Positions 16,576 to 25,812 are shown, counted from the stretch's first letter. The stretch: 64,000 nt of DNA from Croceimicrobium sp965228705 (GCF_965228705.1 NZ_OZ245832.1:3224001-3288000), one strand, 5' to 3'. Numbers and translations: made by a program. Notes: a model not told the origin generated them from the letters alone.

Positions 16576-18996
16576 TTAATAAAGATCAATTTGCATCTTT
16601 TTAACTCTTTCTTCTAAGCTCTCATTGGTGAGTCGTTCTCTTAATCGGTCGACCATAATAGGGAAGCAAAAGGGACTGGGTTTCTCTAGGTCTTTAATTA
16701 CTATTTCCTGGCCATTAATTCTTTCCAGAGCTTGCCGTAATCGTCCTTCCTCCAATTGAAATTCCAGAGCCTCTTCATAGGATTGTTGCAAGAGTAGATT
16801 GTCGGGCTCATAATCATTGAGGACTTTAAAAATGAGGGAGCTATTGCTTTGGAGGTGTTTTTCCTTCACCGGTTCACCGGGATAGCCGCGGTATACCAAT
16901 CCTGAAATAACGGCGATGTCCCGGAAACGCCTTCCCGCCAATTCAATGGCATTAACCGAATGCATGATGTCTTCCCTTAGATCTTGTAAGCTAAAGATGT
17001 CGGTATCTAAGGCCTCCTCAATTGGCAAGGGCTTATCACTAAGAAGCTCAAAGCCATAATCGTTCATGGCAATACTGGCGCTGATCGATTCTAATAAGGA
17101 GATGCGATAGGCTAATAATGCCGACATTCCCTCGTGAACTGCACGTCCTTCGAACGGGTAAATAAAGAGATGGTGCCCTTCTCGGCTTTGAAATCGTTCA
17201 ATTAATAATTGCTCCCTTTTAGGGATGATAGAGCGTTCTTCTTGCACCTCCCAAAGGGGCTTGATTAATTGGAGTTCAGGGTCTTTACTACTATGGCTAT
17301 GACTTTCTTCCAATTTTTTTCGGAGCATCATTCCCATCTGAGCGGAAAGCGGCATGCGGCCACCTTGCCAACTTGGAACTTGTCCTTTGCCACTGCGACT
17401 TAGCTTTACCTGGGCTTCCATGCCTTTAAAGCGCACTAATTCCAAATTTCGACCGGCAAACCAAAAGGCATCGCCAGGCTTGAGTCGGGAGATAAAATAC
17501 TCTTCAATGGTACCTAAATATCCGCCACCTTCGAATTTGATTTTAACCACACCATCACCCACGATGGTGCCAATGCTCATACGATGTCGCATGGCGGTAC
17601 GACGACGATTCACAACATATTTACCGTCCTCTTCAATTTCTACCTTGTGGTATTCATCATAGCTTTCCAGTGATGCACCACCATCACAAACGAATTTTAG
17701 GCACCAGGCCCATTCCTCTTCTCTTAAGCTTTGATAAGAAAAGGTGGAGCGAATCTCAGGGAAAATCTCCTCGGGATAAAAACCATCGCCTACCGCTAAG
17801 CTTACCAGGTATTGTACCAATACATCAAAGGAGCGGAGGTAGGGAAAGCGTTCTTCTATAAGTTCTTCTTCAATGGCGGAGCGCAAAGCCGCGGCCTCCA
17901 CCAGCTCCAAACTATGCGTAGGTACAAAGTAAATTTTGCTGGTAGCTCCAGGTTGGTGACCACTGCGGCCTGCGCGCTGCATAAAACGCGCTACCCCTTT
18001 TGGGGATCCCACTTGAATAATGGTTTCCACTGGACGGAAATCCACTCCTAAATCCAAGCTGCTTGTGCAAACCACTGCTTTGAGCTGACCAGTATAAAGG
18101 GCGTCTTCCACCCAATTGCGCAGTTCCTTACTAATGCTACCATGATGCATGGCCATTAATCCGGCCATTTGCGGAGCTACATCTAGAATGCGTTGGTACC
18201 AAATTTCAGATTGAGAACGGGTATTGGTAAAGATGAGCGTCGACTCCGATGATTCCAATATGGGAATTACCTTCTCGAGCATTTTTATTCCCAGATGTCC
18301 AGCCCAGGGTAATACTTCTATGGTATCGGGTAAGACAGATTCTACCTCAATCTTTTTCCGGGTGCCAGAGCGGATCATGGTTTTTAGGTCCTCGGGGAAT
18401 TCCGGACCCAGTAAAACATCCAGAGCCTCTTCCATATTGCCTATAGTAGCTGAGATGCCCCAGCTCTGTAATTGAGGATTGATGCCCCTTAAGCGCGACA
18501 GGGCTAATTCCATTTGCACCGCTCGCTTGGAGCCCATCAATTCATGCCATTCATCCACCACTACCGTATGCAAGTGCCGAAAGGTTTGATGGTTATGCTT
18601 TCCTGCCAGCAGGAGGTGCAAACTTTCGGGGGTAGTGATTAGCAAATTGGGCATTTGCTTTTTTTGGCGATTCCGTTCCGCGGTGCTGGTGTCGCCAGTG
18701 CGTATGCCAACGGTAAATTCGAGCCCCATTCCTTCAATCGCTCTTTCGGCAGATTGGCGTATTTCTTTTGCCAAAGCCCGAATGGGGGTAATCCAAATTG
18801 CGCGTAAGCCCTTGCCTTTGGATTCTCTTATTAAGATCGGTAAGAGCAGGGAATAGGTTTTGCCACTTCCGGTGGGTGCATTTACAATCCCGTTTTTTCC
18901 TTCTGCATAAGCTTGCCAGGCCGCTTCCTGAAAGGCTGCTGCTTCCCATTTTTGGGAGGCAAACCATTTTTCAGCGGCTTTTAAGTCGAGCTTCAT
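16576..18996 (-). CDS. Lhr-type DEXH helicase (ligase-associated type)
   Basis: This is a superfamily 2 DNA helicase of 806 residues. It has Walker A PTGSGKT (41-47), TTPESLH (121-127), motif II DEWH (148-151) and the C-terminal motif QRAGRSGHQPG. Length and layout fit the ligase-associated DEXH helicases, a branch of the Lhr family that usually sits with an ATP-dependent DNA ligase, an exonuclease and a phosphoesterase. None of those partners is in this window; the neighbours are an aldo/keto reductase and an S41 protease. A role in DNA repair is inferred from the family. It is 46 bp downstream of the reductase. Confidence 0.9.
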   Translation of the reverse strand: MKLDLKAAEKWFASQKWEAAAFQEAAWQAYAEGKNGIVNAPTGSGKTYSLLLPILIRESKGKGLRAIWITPIRALAKEIRQSAERAIEGMGLEFTVGIRTGDTSTAERNRQKKQMPNLLITTPESLHLLLAGKHNHQTFRHLHTVVVDEWHELMGSKRAVQMELALSRLRGINPQLQSWGISATIGNMEEALDVLLGPEFPEDLKTMIRSGTRKKIEVESVLPDTIEVLPWAGHLGIKMLEKVIPILESSESTLIFTNTRSQSEIWYQRILDVAPQMAGLMAMHHGSISKELRNWVEDALYTGQLKAVVCTSSLDLGVDFRPVETIIQVGSPKGVARFMQRAGRSGHQPGATSKIYFVPTHSLELVEAAALRSAIEEELIEERFPYLRSFDVLVQYLVSLAVGDGFYPEEIFPEIRSTFSYQSLREEEWAWCLKFVCDGGASLESYDEYHKVEIEEDGKYVVNRRRTAMRHRMSIGTIVGDGVVKIKFEGGGYLGTIEEYFISRLKPGDAFWFAGRNLELVRFKGMEAQVKLSRSGKGQVPSWQGGRMPLSAQMGMMLRKKLEESHSHSSKDPELQLIKPLWEVQEERSIIPKREQLLIERFQSREGHHLFIYPFEGRAVHEGMSALLAYRISLLESISASIAMNDYGFELLSDKPLPIEEALDTDIFSLQDLREDIMHSVNAIELAGRRFRDIAVISGLVYRGYPGEPVKEKHLQSNSSLIFKVLNDYEPDNLLLQQSYEEALEFQLEEGRLRQALERINGQEIVIKDLEKPSPFCFPIMVDRLRERLTNESLEERVKKMQIDLY

Positions 18997-19042
18997 GAGG
19001 CGCGATTGCTTTTAGGGGCGCTTAGGGCCAGTCTAAGATGGT

Positions 19043-20035
19043 TTAGAAGGGTGGGCGTTCCGGACGATTATCGAGGATAGCATCAATGGCCTCCATTACC
19101 TCAGCGCTTAATTTGGCCTTAGCCTCGCTGGCTTTTAGGTTTTCTTCCAATTGATACATTTTGGAAGCGCCCAAAATGGCAGTGCTCACATCCGGATTTT
19201 TCAAGACCCAGGCAATGGCCAGTACAGGCATGCTTAAGCCTAAATCCTGAGCCAAAGCAGTAAGCTTACGCACCTTGGCGAAATAGTCTTCCTGCAGGTT
19301 TTTCTCGGCTAACCAGCTGAGCTCTTCCAAATTAAGGCGGGCATCAGCTGGAACCCCATTATTGTATTTTCCCGTAAGGATGCCACTGGCCAGAGGACTC
19401 CAAATGGTAGTGCCCAAACCTACGGTTTTGTAAATCTGGCTGTATTCCACTTCTACCTTATCGCGCACCAACATATTGTATTGGGGCTGTTCCATGGTGG
19501 GGGGAATTAGATTGTATTGGCGGGCTACCATGTGGGCTTCCATAATTTCCTGAGCGCTCCATTCGCTGGTACCCCAGTATAAAACCTTACCCTGCTGAAT
19601 GAGATTGTGCATGGTCCAAACCGTCTCCTCAATAGGAGTGTTTTTATCTGGACGATGGCAATAAAAGAGATCTAAATAATCTACCTGCAAACGTTTTAGG
19701 GCCTGGTGGCAAGCTTCGGTTAAGTGCTTGCGGGTATTGCCTTTTTGGGTGGGCTTGGAATGCTTTAATCCGCGAATGCCAAAAAAGGCTTTACTGGAAA
19801 CCAAGTAAGAATCGCGACTCCATTGTAAATCATTGAGGATTTCGCCCATCAATAATTCACTTTTCCCATCTGCATAAACTTCGGCATTATCGAAAAAATT
19901 AACGCCGGCATCATAAGCAGACACCATTAGTTCTTTGGCCATGTCCTTTCCGATCTGAGTGCCGAAAGTGATCCAGGAGCCGAAGCTCATTTCCGATACT
20001 TGTAATCCTGATTTTCCTAATCTGCGGTATTCCAT
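19043..20035 (-). CDS. Aldo/keto reductase (Kv-beta/YghZ-like)
   Basis: This NADPH-dependent oxidoreductase is 330 residues, the usual length. The AKR catalytic tetrad is present: Asp49 and Tyr54 in FFDNAEVYADGK, Lys82 in VSSKAFFG and His127 in FYCHRPDKNTP. The closest subgroup by eye is the potassium channel beta-subunit/YghZ group, with SEWSAQEIMEAH and PLASGILTGKYN. The physiological substrate is unknown. Its 5' end overlaps the S41 protease gene by 19 bp, so it is in the same minus-strand operon. Confidence 0.92.
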   Translation of the reverse strand: MEYRRLGKSGLQVSEMSFGSWITFGTQIGKDMAKELMVSAYDAGVNFFDNAEVYADGKSELLMGEILNDLQWSRDSYLVSSKAFFGIRGLKHSKPTQKGNTRKHLTEACHQALKRLQVDYLDLFYCHRPDKNTPIEETVWTMHNLIQQGKVLYWGTSEWSAQEIMEAHMVARQYNLIPPTMEQPQYNMLVRDKVEVEYSQIYKTVGLGTTIWSPLASGILTGKYNNGVPADARLNLEELSWLAEKNLQEDYFAKVRKLTALAQDLGLSMPVLAIAWVLKNPDVSTAILGASKMYQLEENLKASEAKAKLSAEVMEAIDAILDNRPERPPF

Positions 20036-21597
20036 TCTTTCATTTCATTTAAGGCCCTTAAGGCTTCCAAAACATAGGGGTCATCAATAGCGTAAACCCG
20101 CTGATAGCCTTTAGTGCCATAGCGATTGTAGGCAATAAATGCCTTTAATCTATTTTTTAATGCCAGCACCTGAGCAGAGTCAGCTTCTTCGATGCGTTTG
20201 GAGATGGGTATTCCAAAGAAAGCCTGGTAAACCGTGCTGTCTACTTCCCAGTTTTTTACAAAACTATCTTCTTCCCATTGGGCAAATTCCTTACGATGTT
20301 CATCCACATAGCGGAAGGCACTCTCGTCTAAATCAACGGTCATCGCCAAGTGGTATAAGAGGCGGGTAGTACCACTGGTATCATAGCCAACTTCACGATC
20401 GGGTAAAATTCCTCCCTGATGGCGAGGTCCTTTGAACTCTGCGCTATCCGGTAATAAAACCGTTGAATCTTCCTGCAATGAGCCGGTATTTCCATGGAAA
20501 TAATAGCTCTCATCATAGCTATCGTAATCCCTCTGAATAGAGCGACCTAAAGGGGTATAATAACGTTGGGTGGTGAGGCGCATTTTAGATCCATCCTTAA
20601 GGGTGATTTCCTCCTGCACCAAGCCTTTACCAAAGGAACGGCGCCCAATAATGCTCGCTCGTTTATGATCTTGCAAGGCACCAGCTACAATCTCACTAGC
20701 CGAAGCTGATCCGCGATTAATCAAGACCACTAATTTTCCCTTTTCGAAAAGGCCGCGATGATTGGCATAGCTCTCTTCAATGCTGCCATCCCGACTTTTG
20801 GTAAAGACAATCATTTTGCCCTTCGGAAGGAATTCATCGCTGATATCCTGGGCGGCACTGAGCAGTCCTCCAGGATTATCTCTTAAGTCGAAAATGATGG
20901 AGGTAGCGCCTTTGTTTTGGAGTTTTCGCAAAGCGAGCTTTACTTCTTGAGTACTGCGCGCAGTAAATTTATTGAGCTTAATTAAACCAACGCTGTCGTT
21001 CAGTAAAAAGGCCGAGCTCACCGAGTTCAAATCAACCTGGGCTCTGCGAATGGTAATGTCTTTTTCCGCTGCTTCGGAAGGTCGGAATACATGTAGTTTA
21101 ACGGAGCTCCCTTCTTTACCTTTTAGGGTTTTAACTACCAATTCGCTGTTTAACTGATCCCCCGCAAGGGAAATACTATCCGCTCTTAATATGCGATCGC
21201 CAGGCAGAATTCCCGCCTTTTCCGAAGGGCCACCCTCCATAACCTGAACCACTGCCAGGCTGTCTTTGTAAATTTTGAATTCGATACCGATACCCACAAA
21301 GCTGCCGCGGATGGATTCTTCATTGGCGCTTACCTGATCTTCGGGGATATAGGTAGAGTGGGGGTCGAGATGATGGAGCAGTTCGGAAATGGTTTGGTCG
21401 AGGAGGCTATCGGTATTTACCTGATCCACATATTCGTAGTCGATATAATCGATAATCTGCCGCAGCTTTTGTTCGCGCTCACTTTTCTCATTCAGGGCTA
21501 CAGCCTGATGAGGGAAATTGAAAAAGAGGCCGAGGAAAATCCCGAAGATTACGGCCAAGCCCAATAAAATGGGGAAGAGAGTTTTGCTATTGTTCAA
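20017..21597 (-). CDS. S41 family C-terminal processing peptidase (paralogue 1)
   Basis: This is a periplasmic serine protease of the CtpA/Prc group. The 526-residue protein has an N-terminal membrane anchor (about 8-28), a PDZ domain (about 95-185) and the S41 domain with FDLRDNPGGLL. The catalytic pair is Ser299 in NRGSASASEIVAG and Lys324 in RRSFGKGLVQ, spaced 25 residues as in known members. A second member, 62084-63727, has the same layout and is about 20 residues longer. It overlaps the reductase (19 bp) and comEB (11 bp). Confidence 0.94.
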   Translation of the reverse strand: MNNSKTLFPILLGLAVIFGIFLGLFFNFPHQAVALNEKSEREQKLRQIIDYIDYEYVDQVNTDSLLDQTISELLHHLDPHSTYIPEDQVSANEESIRGSFVGIGIEFKIYKDSLAVVQVMEGGPSEKAGILPGDRILRADSISLAGDQLNSELVVKTLKGKEGSSVKLHVFRPSEAAEKDITIRRAQVDLNSVSSAFLLNDSVGLIKLNKFTARSTQEVKLALRKLQNKGATSIIFDLRDNPGGLLSAAQDISDEFLPKGKMIVFTKSRDGSIEESYANHRGLFEKGKLVVLINRGSASASEIVAGALQDHKRASIIGRRSFGKGLVQEEITLKDGSKMRLTTQRYYTPLGRSIQRDYDSYDESYYFHGNTGSLQEDSTVLLPDSAEFKGPRHQGGILPDREVGYDTSGTTRLLYHLAMTVDLDESAFRYVDEHRKEFAQWEEDSFVKNWEVDSTVYQAFFGIPISKRIEEADSAQVLALKNRLKAFIAYNRYGTKGYQRVYAIDDPYVLEALRALNEMKEWNTAD

Positions 21598-22030
21598 GTT
21601 CCTGTGCGCTAATCTGTACCAGCTCTACGCCGGCTTTTTCCAAAAATTGTAAACCCGAGTCGTCCTTATAACGCTCAATGTATACCAATCGTTTAATGCC
21701 GGATTGGTGTACTAATTTACTGCATTCTTTGCAAGGCGAAAGGGTAAGGTATAAGGTGCCGCCATCACTGGAATTGGTGGAGCTGGCCATCTTTAAAATA
21801 GCATTCGCTTCCGCGTGAAGCACATACCATTTGGTGTAATTTTCTTCATCCTCACAGTGATTTTCAAATCCACTAGGGGTGCCATTATAGCCATCGGAAA
21901 CAATCATCCGATCTTTAATAATGAGCGCTCCTACCTTACGACGTTCGCAATACGAAAGCTGGGCCCACTCGCGGGCCATGCGTAAATAAGCGATATCGTA
22001 TTTATATTGTTTAGGGTCTTTTTCCCGCAT
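21587..22030 (-). CDS. comEB: dCMP deaminase (ComEB family)
   Basis: This zinc enzyme deaminates dCMP to dUMP for thymidylate synthesis. The 147-residue protein has the zinc ligands His72 with proton shuttle Glu74 in LHAEANAIL, and Cys100 and Cys103 in SPCKECSK. It also has the DGYNGTPSGFENHCE stretch typical of dCMP deaminases. It overlaps the esterase (20 bp) and S41 (11 bp) genes within the minus-strand operon. Confidence 0.94.
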   Translation of the reverse strand: MREKDPKQYKYDIAYLRMAREWAQLSYCERRKVGALIIKDRMIVSDGYNGTPSGFENHCEDEENYTKWYVLHAEANAILKMASSTNSSDGGTLYLTLSPCKECSKLVHQSGIKRLVYIERYKDDSGLQFLEKAGVELVQISAQELEQ

Positions 22031-23144
22031 GCCGGTATTTCTTTAGTGGAGCTTGCTTAAAAAACCAAAGTAAGGCCTCTGGTAATTGCTCTCGCCAAAG
22101 GTCTTCATTATGCTCACCATCTGCAACCACCTTGGTGTGTATCTGCCAGTTTGGATGCATATTATCCAATATAGCACGACATTTTAAAGTTCTTTGAACG
22201 GCCTCCTCGGGCTTGTTGCCTTCTTTAGTCCCTATCATCTGATAGATCAAGGTAGCTTCTGGGCTGCCATGCTCGGCTACCATTTCCGGAACTTCGGGAT
22301 TAAACCAATAGGCCGGAGAAAAAACCAGGGCCCCACCAAATACCTCGGGCCAGGCTTCTAAGGCGGTTAAGGAAATCAGTCCACCTAGGGAACTGCCTCC
22401 GATATAGGTGTATTCTCTTTCGGTTTTAACCGGATAATGTGCATCTACATAGGGCTTAACTTGATTCACGATAAAATCGAGATATTCATAACCATCGCCA
22501 CCACCGTATTCTTCATTTTCAAAAGCCGAAAGTTCCCGGATGCGATTTTCTCCACCATGGTTTATCGCTACCACTATCAGCGGAAGCTCCAGGCTATCCA
22601 GGCACTGCGCTAAATTCCATTTACGGGAACTACCTTTTAATCCTTGAAAGAGATTTTGGGCATCGTGAAAATACATTACTGGATAATCCCGTCTAGCTGT
22701 TTCATAGCCTTCCGGCAGATAGATCCAAACTTTACGATAGGAATTGTTATAGAAGAGGCTGTCGTTTTCTGGGACTAATTGTACGCCTCGAGGGGGATGT
22801 TCTTTATGATCTTCCCAGGCTTCCCAATAGAGGTGGAGGCTGTCGGCACTGAGGTCCAAAACCCGATTAGGACGTGGACTCCCATCCGCGAAAGCTTCAG
22901 CTAAATCCCAGCTGCCCCCGGTGATTTTAGCTTCGACCTGATCAGCTGGCAGCTTTAAGGTTAACTGACCATTTTCAAAACGAAAATTCGAATCGGCGGG
23001 ATTCCAATTATTGAAGCTGCCGGCCAAATATAATTTTTGAGGCAGAGGCTGTTCTCCTTTTTGATGTAGGAGGATTACAGTTTGAGCAAATCCGCCCCAG
23101 CTTAATAAGCAAAGAAGCAGGGCCCAATAAGATTTTGCCGACAT
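22011..23144 (-). CDS. Secreted esterase with N-terminal early-set domain
   Basis: This exported alpha/beta hydrolase of 377 residues is similar to the enterobactin/ferric esterase or feruloyl esterase D-like group. It has a signal peptide ending at WGGFA, then a CBM48-like early-set domain (about 22-110) with YLAGSFNNWNPAD. The hydrolase has its nucleophile Ser252 in YIGGSSLGGL and histidine His345 in ADGEHNEDLW. I chose the ATG at 23144 because an upstream in-frame codon at 23168 is not followed by a signal peptide. It is the first gene of the five-gene minus-strand operon ending with the helicase. Confidence 0.88.
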   Translation of the reverse strand: MSAKSYWALLLCLLSWGGFAQTVILLHQKGEQPLPQKLYLAGSFNNWNPADSNFRFENGQLTLKLPADQVEAKITGGSWDLAEAFADGSPRPNRVLDLSADSLHLYWEAWEDHKEHPPRGVQLVPENDSLFYNNSYRKVWIYLPEGYETARRDYPVMYFHDAQNLFQGLKGSSRKWNLAQCLDSLELPLIVVAINHGGENRIRELSAFENEEYGGGDGYEYLDFIVNQVKPYVDAHYPVKTEREYTYIGGSSLGGLISLTALEAWPEVFGGALVFSPAYWFNPEVPEMVAEHGSPEATLIYQMIGTKEGNKPEEAVQRTLKCRAILDNMHPNWQIHTKVVADGEHNEDLWREQLPEALLWFFKQAPLKKYRHAGKRP

Positions 23145-23245
23145 AGGGCTGAGGATTAGAAGCAGCACTAAAGTAAGTTTTTATCGGTCCATAAATCCAT
23201 TTGAGTGATCCGCTCGTATCTAATAGAAACAAAACACACTCACTC

Positions 23246-23785
23246 ATGAAACGATTTACTCTACTTACACTTTTGGTTGGTTTTTGCGCGACTCTGCAGG
23301 CGCAAACGGTAATGGTTGGCGGAGAGGCGATGTACCCTAAAAAGGATATCGTTAGCAACGCTGTGAACTCCGTCGATCATACCACTTTAGTAGCCGCCGT
23401 TAAAGCTGCCGGCTTGGTGGAAACCCTGCAGGGGGATGGTCCATTTACGGTTTTTGCACCGGTAAATGATGCCTTCGAAAACTTACCCGAAGGAACCGTT
23501 GAAGCCTTGTTAAAGCCAGAAGCCAAAGCAAAATTACAGGCAGTTCTAACTTATCATGTTATTCCTGGAGTTTTGGATTTTAAAGCGCTAAAGGCGAAAA
23601 TCATGGAAGGCAAGGGTAAGGCGGTTTTAACTACCGTTCAAGGTGCCAAGCTCACTTTTATGATGAATGGCGAGCATAATATTTTGGTGAAAGACGCTCA
23701 GGGTAATGTGGCGAATATCACGGTATACGATGTGTATCAAAAGAATGGGGTGATTCAGGTAATCGATTCGGTTCTGATGCCCTAA
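23246..23785 (+). CDS. Fasciclin (FAS1) domain exported protein
   Basis: The 179-residue protein has a signal peptide ending CATLQAQ and one FAS1 domain (about 35-178), with the H1 box TLVAAVKAAGLVETLQG and TVFAPVNDAFENLP, and the H2 box VIQVIDSVLMP. FAS1 proteins in bacteria are periplasmic or surface adhesion-type proteins; the partner is unknown. The start is the ATG at 23246; the in-frame codon at 23201 precedes no signal. A strong terminator follows at 23807. Confidence 0.93.
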   Translation: MKRFTLLTLLVGFCATLQAQTVMVGGEAMYPKKDIVSNAVNSVDHTTLVAAVKAAGLVETLQGDGPFTVFAPVNDAFENLPEGTVEALLKPEAKAKLQAVLTYHVIPGVLDFKALKAKIMEGKGKAVLTTVQGAKLTFMMNGEHNILVKDAQGNVANITVYDVYQKNGVIQVIDSVLMP

Positions 23786-23806
23786 GTATCTTGTTGTTTG
23801 GTTGAT

Positions 23807-23846
23807 AAAAGGCGACTCGCATGGTGAACATCGAGTCGCCTTTTAA
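23807..23846 (+). terminator. Terminator after the fasciclin gene
   Basis: A 13-bp perfect stem AAAAGGCGACTCG (23807-23819) with 23832-23844 encloses a 12-nt loop and is followed by AAATTTTT. It separates the fasciclin gene from the PadR gene. Confidence 0.87.
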
Positions 23847-23854
23847 ATTTTTCA

Positions 23855-23875
23855 ATACATAGAATTATGATGTAT
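23855..23875. promoter_or_regulatory. Candidate PadR operator
   Basis: ATACAT (23855-23860) and ATGTAT (23870-23875) form an inverted repeat with a 9-bp spacer. This resembles the known PadR pattern ATGT-N8-ACAT only loosely, with the halves in the opposite order. It lies 25-45 bp before the PadR start, where autoregulation would act. Inference only. Confidence 0.35.
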
Positions 23876-23899
23876 AGATATTTTATGTATTATTGCCCT

Positions 23900-24238
23900 A
23901 TGTATTCGAAAGAACTTTTAAAAGGAACCCTGCAAGCCATTATTCTAAAGCTATTAGCTGAGCATGGCAGCATGTATGGATATGAGATTTCCCAAAAGGT
24001 GAAGGAGCTATCCAGTGAAAAGATTTTACTGAAAGACGGTTCATTGTATCCGGCTTTGCAAAAAATGCTGAGTGATGGCTTGGTCGACTATCGCGAAGAA
24101 AGGATTGGTAAGCGCGTACGTAAATACTATCAGCTTACCTCCACCGGGAAGGTGCGCCAAAAAGATGCCTTGCAAGAGATTAAAGAATTCATCCAGACCC
24201 TCGATGATTTACTCAGTTTAAAATTGACTATGTCATGA
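23900..24238 (+). CDS. PadR-family transcriptional regulator
   Basis: The 112-residue protein is a short PadR winged-helix regulator. Starting at the ATG at 23900 it begins MYSKELLKGTLQAIILKLLA, the standard PadR opening, followed by MYGYEISQKVKEL and the wing KDGSLYPALQKMLSDGLVDY. An upstream in-frame ATG at 23867 would add eleven odd residues and is less likely. Its stop overlaps the ATG of the membrane partner (ATGA), the classic PadR plus membrane-protein pair. It probably responds to membrane or drug stress in the usual PadR way, but that is inference. Confidence 0.9.
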   Translation: MYSKELLKGTLQAIILKLLAEHGSMYGYEISQKVKELSSEKILLKDGSLYPALQKMLSDGLVDYREERIGKRVRKYYQLTSTGKVRQKDALQEIKEFIQTLDDLLSLKLTMS

Positions 24239-24846
24239 AAATAAGTGAAGCCCAGGAAGAGCAAATCAAGGAAAGAGTGATGCAGCACGCCTTTCAGCTT
24301 GAAGGCTTAGCAGATGATTTGATTGATCATATCTACTGCTACCTCTACGAGCACGGAACTGAGAAAAGGGATTTTAGCTGTCAGCTGGATGAGGCTATTC
24401 ATTTATTGGCTCCTGAGGGTTTGGAGACCATTGAAGACGAGACTTTCTATTTGTTAAACTTTAAAAAGATGATTCTTATGAAACGATTCATTTACGGCAT
24501 CGGCCTGATCGGAGCCATGCTTTTTAGTAGCGGTGTAATATTTAAAATTTTCCACTGGCCGGGAGCCAATGTGATGTTGGGCAGTGGAGTTATCGTTGGG
24601 CTGCTCATGTATTTACCCCTTTGGGCTATCGATCGTAATAAGTATAAAATGGTGCAAAAACCTCTGGAAAAATGGAAGCTCAATTTGGGTGTTGCCTCTG
24701 GAGTTTTGGTAGGCTTGGGCACCATGATGAAGGCTTTGCATTTAATGGGAGCGGGTGTAACATTAATACTAGGAGCGCTAATTTTTATCGCTGGATTTTT
24801 ACCCGTCTATTTTGTGAGTTCTTATCGAAAAGCCATTGAGGCTTAA
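24235..24846 (+). CDS. Polytopic membrane protein with duplicated GldL-like segment
   Basis: The 203-residue protein has a soluble helical N-terminus (1-75) and four membrane segments. The two hydrophobic halves look duplicated: about 87-130 has FKIFHWPGANVML and about 150-193 has MKALHLMGAGVTL, each K-x-x-H-x-x-GA. The KxFHWPGA motif is shared with gliding motor protein GldL and many short Bacteroidota membrane proteins. It overlaps padR by four bases and is presumably controlled by it. Function unknown. Confidence 0.78.
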   Translation: MKISEAQEEQIKERVMQHAFQLEGLADDLIDHIYCYLYEHGTEKRDFSCQLDEAIHLLAPEGLETIEDETFYLLNFKKMILMKRFIYGIGLIGAMLFSSGVIFKIFHWPGANVMLGSGVIVGLLMYLPLWAIDRNKYKMVQKPLEKWKLNLGVASGVLVGLGTMMKALHLMGAGVTLILGALIFIAGFLPVYFVSSYRKAIEA

Positions 24847-24848
24847 AT

Positions 24849-24881
24849 AAAAAGAGCCGGATTTTTTCCGGCTCTTTTTTT
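24849..24881 (+). terminator. Terminator after the PadR partner gene
   Basis: AAAAAGAGCCGG (24849-24860) pairs with CCGGCTCTTTTT (24868-24879) across a 7-nt loop, followed by further T. It also argues against a start of the next gene at 24880. Confidence 0.88.
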
Positions 24882-24951
24882 GGCTTTGTGTGCCACTTTG
24901 AGGGAGAGGCCCAAACATTCGTTGTACCTTTCGGCAGGAAAGAAGCCAACC

Positions 24952-25812
24952 ATGACCTACCTCAAGCTCTTACGGGTAAATAACTACCTGAAGAACTTTT
25001 ATATTTTTATGCCGGCCTTTTTCTCGGGCCGCATTCTCGAAGCTCCCATTGCCCTTAATAGCCTGGGGGCCTTTCTTCTTTTTTCGGCTATGGCCAGCGC
25101 CATCTATATCTTTAATGATAGCATGGATGTAAAGGAGGACCGCAAGCATCCGGAAAAGAAAAACCGACCCATTGCCTCAGGAGCCGTTTCTCTACCCTTG
25201 GCCTACACTTTGGCCATTATTTTGGCCCTGCTTAGTTTAGGTATATCCGCCTGGTTCAGCCTAAATCTCTTTTATGTTTTACTGATTTATCTGGGTCTTA
25301 ATATTGCCTATTCCATTCGTTTAAAGCATATCGCAATTTTGGATATCAGCATTGTGAGTTTGGGATTTATCCTTCGCCTCGAAGCCGGGCATGCCGTAAC
25401 CGGCATCGAACTCTCCAAGTGGCTTATCATGATGGTTTTCCTGCTCTCCATGTTTCAGGCTATGGCCAAGCGTCTTGATGATATTAGCATTGCTGAGGAC
25501 CAGGGTGTAGTTTCCCGAAAAAGTATTGGCGGCTATAATGCTGATTTCCTTAAAATCGCCCTCTCCATCTTCAGCGCCGTATTATTGGTTTGCTATATCA
25601 TTTACATTACCAACCCCTGGTCGGTTAGTCGCCTTGGCGATCAATCCTATTATACCCTCTTTCCGGTATTACTAGGAGTTTTACGCTATTTGCAATTACT
25701 CTATGTGCACAAGCGCTCTTACAATCCAGTGAAAATCCTTTTGCAGGATCGCTTTTTACAAGTCATCTTTTTGCTCTGGATAGGAGCCTTTGCTTTCCTG
25801 ATCTATGTTTAA
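24952..25812 (+). CDS. UbiA-family prenyltransferase (phosphoribosyl-polyprenyl type)
   Basis: This membrane enzyme of 286 residues belongs to the UbiA superfamily, and by eye to the branch that attaches a phosphoribosyl group to a polyprenyl phosphate (DPPR synthase-like). It has IFNDSMDVKEDRKHPEKKNR (about 53-72) with the aspartates of the N-D-x2-D-x3-D motif. The second site is KRLDDISIAED. About eight membrane helices can be drawn. The start at 24952 gives MTYLKLLRVNNYLKNF, the usual opening. It overlaps the next gene by 8 bp. The product would be a polyprenyl-phospho-pentose, a sugar donor for envelope glycans; the sugar itself is inference. Confidence 0.87.
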   Translation: MTYLKLLRVNNYLKNFYIFMPAFFSGRILEAPIALNSLGAFLLFSAMASAIYIFNDSMDVKEDRKHPEKKNRPIASGAVSLPLAYTLAIILALLSLGISAWFSLNLFYVLLIYLGLNIAYSIRLKHIAILDISIVSLGFILRLEAGHAVTGIELSKWLIMMVFLLSMFQAMAKRLDDISIAEDQGVVSRKSIGGYNADFLKIALSIFSAVLLVCYIIYITNPWSVSRLGDQSYYTLFPVLLGVLRYLQLLYVHKRSYNPVKILLQDRFLQVIFLLWIGAFAFLIYV

